From Acholeplasmataceae bacterium (GTDB taxonomy: Bacteria; Bacillota_I; Bacilli_A; ML615J-28; CAG-698): a stretch of DNA of 18,480 nt. A program made the position numbers and the translations under genes. Of this stretch, positions 15,496-18,480 are shown in pieces. How positions within the stretch are numbered: the stretch's first letter is position 1; each line of letters opens with the position of its first letter. The notes beneath the pieces were generated by a model that was given only the letters and a program-made list of their open reading frames with translations, was not told where the DNA came from and searched no databases. The stretch lies in assembly GCA_012841765.1 (NCBI GenBank), contig DUUA01000015.1, positions 1 through 18,480 of the forward strand. The letters run 5' to 3'.

Positions 15496-15765
15496 ATGAA
15501 AGTTCAAAAAGAAGAAAATAGATTCTTTATAAATGAAAATGATGAATTTGTAGGAGAGATAAGTTTTACTAAGGAAAGCAATTATATAATTGCTGATCAT
15601 ACATTTGTTAATCCTAAATATCGTGGCAAAGGTATTGCCAGTATTTTACTAGATGCCTTAGGAGATTATGCTCGGGAAAATAAAGTTAAAATTAAAGCTG
15701 ATTGTAGCTATGTTTTTAAAAAATTTAGTGAATCTAGTGAATATGATGATATTAAGTTAAAATAA
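15496..15765 (+). CDS. Small GNAT_CG-type N-acetyltransferase
   Basis: An 89-residue protein of the minimal GNAT fold called acetyltransf_CG (PF14542, YjdJ/NATD1-like). The hallmarks are FINENDEFVGEISF, ADHTFVNPKYRGKGIA containing the acetyl-CoA-binding RGKGIA loop, ILLDALGDYARE, and the closing KADCSYV...SSEYDD. Size is normal for this family; the acceptor is unknown. It starts 10 bp after the ferritin stop with no purine-rich ribosome site before the ATG, so expression probably depends on translation of ferritin upstream. It shares the ferritin transcript and the bidirectional terminator. Confidence 0.85.
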   Translation: MKVQKEENRFFINENDEFVGEISFTKESNYIIADHTFVNPKYRGKGIASILLDALGDYARENKVKIKADCSYVFKKFSESSEYDDIKLK

Positions 15766-15790
15766 AAACACTCAGAAATGAGTGTTTTTT
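15764..15790. terminator. Bidirectional terminator between the ferritin unit and mgtE
   Basis: An 11-bp stem (AAAAACACTCA with TGAGTGTTTTT) closes a GAAA tetraloop (15775-15778). A T run follows on the plus strand, and the mirrored A run gives a T run on the minus strand. It lies only 2 bp from the stop codon of the convergent mgtE. Confidence 0.9.
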
Positions 15791-15792
15791 GT

Positions 15793-17172
15793 TTACATAA
15801 AAGCATTAAATAATACTATTGCAAGAACATAAAAAGTTACTAATGCTGTTAAATCGTTTAAAGTTGTAATCAAAGGTCCGCTTGCTACAGCTGGGTCTAT
15901 CTTTATTTTATTAAAAAACAAAGGAATTGCAGATCCTACAAAGCTAGAAACAGAAATTGCTAGAAATAATGAAATACTTACAACCGATGAAGCTTTTAAA
16001 GCAAGAATATAAGAAAATTCTTGTCCAACAACAATACTAGTTTTTAATATTATTAAATAAAGAAAAACAGTAGCTAGCGATGCTAATCCTAAAATTAATC
16101 CATTTATTAATCCAACTTTAAATTCTTTCCAAACAAGCTTAAACGGCTTAATAGTGTCATCACTTGTTATTCCTCTAATTGTTACCGCAAGTGATTGCGT
16201 ACCCGCATTACCAGCCATATCTAAAATTAAAGGTTGAAAAAAGATGATAACTGGAATAGTTAAGATTACAATTTCAAATTGTGAAGTAATTAAAGATATC
16301 AAGAAGGCAATAACTAATAAAATAATTAGCCAAGGCATTCTTTTCTTTACAGAAGTTAATACTTTTTCGTGGATACTAGAATCAGAACTTAGTCCAGCAA
16401 ACTTTGCATAATCATCTTGCATTTCTTTGTCATATGCTTCAACAATATCATCATTAGTAATAACTCCAACAAGTTTATGGTTGTCATCAACAACAGGTAA
16501 AATTTCTAAATCATATTCAATTATATCAGCAATGTTTTCGTTAATATCATCATTAACATTTAGAACTGGATAACTAGTTCTTATTATTTCATTAATATCT
16601 TGGCTTTCTCGAGCAATTATTAAGTCTCTTAGATCAATAGACCCATAGTATTTATCTTCTTCATCTAAAACATAAATAATTGTAATATTGTCGTTGATAG
16701 CTGCTTCTTTGATTAACTGTTTCATAGCAAGTTTTATTGTATCAGTTTTATTGACTGTAATAAAATTTGTTGTCATTAAACTACCGATTGTGTCTTCTTT
16801 ATATGAGAAAAGAAGTTTAACATCTTCAAATGATTCTTTATCCATTAAACGCATGATATCTTCTCTATCATCCTCATCTAATTCTTCTAAGACGTCAATT
16901 GCATCATCGGAGTCCATTAACTCAATAATATCTGCAGCTTTTTCATTATCAATTTCTTCTAAATATAATTTAGGATTTTCTAAATAAGCAAAGCAATCAG
17001 ATAATTCTTGAATTGTTAAACTATTATATATTTTTTTTCTTTCTAAGGGTGTGAGGTCTTTAAAAACACTAGCTATATCATAATCATGATATTGTGATAG
17101 TTTTTTTCTTAAAGTCTCACCTTGGTGAAACTTTATAATGCTTTTAAGTTCTAAAACAATATTTTTTTTCAT
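15793..17172 (-). CDS. mgtE: Magnesium transporter MgtE
   Basis: A 459-residue homodimeric Mg2+ channel with cytoplasmic gating domains. The order is an N-terminal superhelical MgtE_N domain (about 1-120), two CBS domains (about 130-245), a plug helix and five membrane helices from about 280 to the end. The membrane domain has DMAGNAGTQS (318-327) and DPAVASGPLITTLND, where D440 corresponds to the conserved selectivity-filter Asp. I begin at ATG 17172, because GAGGTGG (17184-17178) precedes it. A GTG at 17181 lies within that ribosome site and would add three residues. This is the only minus-strand gene here. The 106-bp leader region is too short for an M-box riboswitch. Confidence 0.95.
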   Translation of the reverse strand: MKKNIVLELKSIIKFHQGETLRKKLSQYHDYDIASVFKDLTPLERKKIYNSLTIQELSDCFAYLENPKLYLEEIDNEKAADIIELMDSDDAIDVLEELDEDDREDIMRLMDKESFEDVKLLFSYKEDTIGSLMTTNFITVNKTDTIKLAMKQLIKEAAINDNITIIYVLDEEDKYYGSIDLRDLIIARESQDINEIIRTSYPVLNVNDDINENIADIIEYDLEILPVVDDNHKLVGVITNDDIVEAYDKEMQDDYAKFAGLSSDSSIHEKVLTSVKKRMPWLIILLVIAFLISLITSQFEIVILTIPVIIFFQPLILDMAGNAGTQSLAVTIRGITSDDTIKPFKLVWKEFKVGLINGLILGLASLATVFLYLIILKTSIVVGQEFSYILALKASSVVSISLFLAISVSSFVGSAIPLFFNKIKIDPAVASGPLITTLNDLTALVTFYVLAIVLFNAFM

Positions 17173-17197
17173 ATTTTCCACCTCACGAATCTAAACT

Positions 17198-17226
17198 ATT
17201 TTAACATATAAGGCCTATATATTCAA
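17198..17226 (-). promoter_or_regulatory. Promoter of mgtE
   Basis: On the minus strand TTGAAT (17226-17221) and TAAAAT (17203-17198) are 17 bp apart, with an extended TGT before the -10. It leaves about 20 bp of leader before the start codon. Confidence 0.7.
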
Positions 17227-17241
17227 TTTAAAATTTCGATA

Positions 17242-17270
17242 TTAACAAAACGCTAGATGTTTGTTATAAT
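17242..17270 (+). promoter_or_regulatory. Promoter of the threonine aldolase gene
   Basis: TTAACA at 17242-17247 and TATAAT at 17265-17270 are 17 bp apart, with TGT directly before the -10. It is divergent from the mgtE promoter; the two -35 boxes are about 15 bp apart. Confidence 0.8.
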
Positions 17271-17290
17271 ATGGATATGTGGAGGAATTT

Positions 17291-18322
17291 ATGAAATATA
17301 GTTTTAGAAATGATTATAGTGAATTAGCACATCCAAAGATTTTAGAATTAATGATTAAAAGTGCTAATGAACAAAATATTGGTTATGGACTGGATGTACA
17401 TTCAGATAGAGCAAAATCTTTAATTGAAAAACATATTAAAAGAAAAGTTGATATTCATTTTTTGGCAGGAGGAACAAGTGCAAACAAAATCCTTATTTCT
17501 CATGTACTAAAGTCTTATGAAGCTGTAATTTCTGTAGAAAGTGGACATATAAATGTTCATGAAGCAGGAGCAGTAGAAGCTAATGGTCATAAGATTTTAT
17601 ATTATCCTGGAAAAAACGGAAAATTATTACCTGAAGAAATTGTTGATTCAGTTTTAATTCATTGTGATGAACATATGGTTATTCCAAAACTCGTATATAT
17701 ATCTAATGCGACAGAACTAGGAACCGTCTATACAAAAGAAGAAATAATAGCCATTAAAGAAGTTTGTGAAAAATATAATTTATATTTATTTATCGATGGA
17801 GCAAGAATTGCTCAAGCTCTAGTGTCGCATGAAAATGATCTTGATTTAAATGATTTTGCAGAATTGTCTGATGCTTTTTATATCGGAGGAACAAAAAATG
17901 GAGCAATGATTGGTGAAGCATTAATTTTAGTTAATCCTTTGTTTAAAAAAAATTTTAGGAATTCAATTAAACAAAATGGTGGGATGCTTGCTAAAGGATA
18001 TTTAGTTGCGATGCAATATGAATGTTTATTTACTGATAACTTATTTTATGTTTTAGCAAAACATGCAGTCGATGCTGGTATGTTACTTAGAGATGAATTA
18101 CAAAAAGAAGGAGTGGAATTTTTGATTGATTCTAATATTAATATGCAATTTATTATTATAAATAATGAGTGGTTAAAAAAATTGAATAAATTGTACGATT
18201 TTGAAGTGTGGAAAAGAATTGATAACAATAAATCTGCAATTAGACTAGTTACTTCTTGGGCAACAGATATTAAAGCTATTCATGAATTTATGAAAGATTT
18301 TAGAGAAATTAAAAATGCTTAA
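17291..18322 (+). CDS. ltaA: Low-specificity threonine aldolase (beta-eliminating lyase family)
   Basis: A 343-residue PLP enzyme expected to split threonine or allo-threonine into glycine and acetaldehyde. Features are FRNDYSELAHPKIL at the N-terminus, the LAGGTSANK motif that holds the cofactor phosphate, SGHINVHEAGA, ISNATELGTVY, LFIDGARIAQA with the PLP-binding Asp, and YIGGTKNGA with the Schiff-base lysine K202. Length matches the family. The ATG at 17291 follows GGAGGA (17281-17286). An in-frame GTG at 17279 overlaps this ribosome site and is unlikely. The stop overlaps the start of the next gene by 8 bp. The LtaA family is substrate-promiscuous, so the beta-hydroxy amino acid used in the cell is inferred. 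Confidence 0.9.
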   Translation: MKYSFRNDYSELAHPKILELMIKSANEQNIGYGLDVHSDRAKSLIEKHIKRKVDIHFLAGGTSANKILISHVLKSYEAVISVESGHINVHEAGAVEANGHKILYYPGKNGKLLPEEIVDSVLIHCDEHMVIPKLVYISNATELGTVYTKEEIIAIKEVCEKYNLYLFIDGARIAQALVSHENDLDLNDFAELSDAFYIGGTKNGAMIGEALILVNPLFKKNFRNSIKQNGGMLAKGYLVAMQYECLFTDNLFYVLAKHAVDAGMLLRDELQKEGVEFLIDSNINMQFIIINNEWLKKLNKLYDFEVWKRIDNNKSAIRLVTSWATDIKAIHEFMKDFREIKNA

Positions 18323-18480
18323 TACAAAATATTTTAATAAAATAAAAAAATCATGGATTCTTGACAAAGCGAAATGTAAATTTAAACATGATTTTAATAA
18401 TAAACAAATTATTATTATTTATGATAATAATAATGTTTTTGGTTTTTTAGAATTTCAAAATGACTGGATTAAAATGATTA
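18315..18480 (+). CDS. Partial gene running off the window, possibly an acetyltransferase
   Basis: An open frame begins with ATG at 18315, overlapping the end of the threonine aldolase gene by 8 bp, and stays open for 55 codons to the window edge. The visible product starts MLNTKYFNKIKKSWILDKAK and later has a beta strand IIIIYD, NNNVFGFLEF and WIKMI. This alternation resembles the central sheet of GNAT acetyltransferases, but the acetyl-CoA loop is outside the window, so the family is a guess. The ribosome site is weak (GAGAAA), consistent with translational coupling. Confidence 0.55.
   Translation, partial: MLNTKYFNKIKKSWILDKAKCKFKHDFNNKQIIIIYDNNNVFGFLEFQNDWIKMI

Noticed and set aside
17173..17278. 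M-box magnesium riboswitch upstream of mgtE
   Set aside because: The promoter leaves only about 20 nt of leader, far too short for that structure.
18361..18366. Perfect TTGACA near the right end
   Set aside because: It is inside an open reading frame and no -10-like hexamer lies 16-18 bp downstream.
18394..18434. AATAAT/TTATTA simple repeats that can form an inverted repeat
   Set aside because: They encode Asn and Ile runs of the partial gene and are typical of very AT-rich coding sequence; no sign of a replication origin or CRISPR.

Overview
This is a very AT-rich stretch of bacterial chromosome with compact, almost co-directional genes. It has strong AGGAGG-type ribosome binding sites, sigma-A-like promoters (TTGAAA/TATAAT, often with an extended TGn -10) and U-tailed hairpin terminators. 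TGA is a genuine stop codon (end of msrA at 5484-5486, end of speB at 14881-14883) and tryptophan is written TGG. The organism therefore uses the standard bacterial code, not the Mycoplasma code. The first gene encodes a diderm-independent lipoprotein with InlB-type repeats. Together these features suggest a low-GC Bacillota of the Bacilli/Erysipelotrichia or Acholeplasma/Izemoplasma kind; the sequence alone does not allow a finer placement.

Layout. 58-2723: a promoter overlapping an upstream terminator, then a large surface lipoprotein with six InlB-like repeats, an atrophied Ig-like domain and a GH18 glycosidase domain. 2784-4632: a two-gene unit, an AlkD-like DNA glycosylase (TTG start) overlapping an alkaline-phosphatase-superfamily phosphodiesterase. 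4670-6771: an operon of a small membrane protein, msrA, rpiA and ppa. 6800-8564: phosphate transporter pit plus its DUF47/PhoU-like partner. 8569-9200: a short Sfp-type phosphopantetheinyl transferase. 9216-12469: a MacB/FtsX-type ABC exporter (ATPase plus 8-TM permease). 12488-14905: a putrescine pair, an arginine decarboxylase-type enzyme and agmatinase. 14920-15790: ferritin and a small GNAT_CG acetyltransferase, closed by a bidirectional terminator shared with the convergent mgtE. 15793-17226: mgtE, the only minus-strand gene. 17242-18322: threonine aldolase, overlapping an unfinished gene that runs off the window.

The genes work in small self-contained modules: methionine sulfoxide repair with pentose and pyrophosphate metabolism, phosphate uptake, arginine to agmatine to putrescine, iron storage, magnesium uptake and threonine breakdown. 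Every intergenic gap is below 200 bp, and none contains a recognisable RNA gene, riboswitch, CRISPR array, insertion sequence or phage gene. Several genes have tempting upstream in-frame starts that ribosome-binding-site and promoter placement argue against (alkD, the small membrane protein, speB, ferritin, mgtE, threonine aldolase).

I found no convincing new multi-gene system. The most unusual items are the exact 135-codon duplicated repeat unit and altered active-site Tyr-Asp motif of the GH18 lipoprotein, the diverged phosphopantetheinyl transferase, and the unrecognised membrane protein leading the msrA operon.
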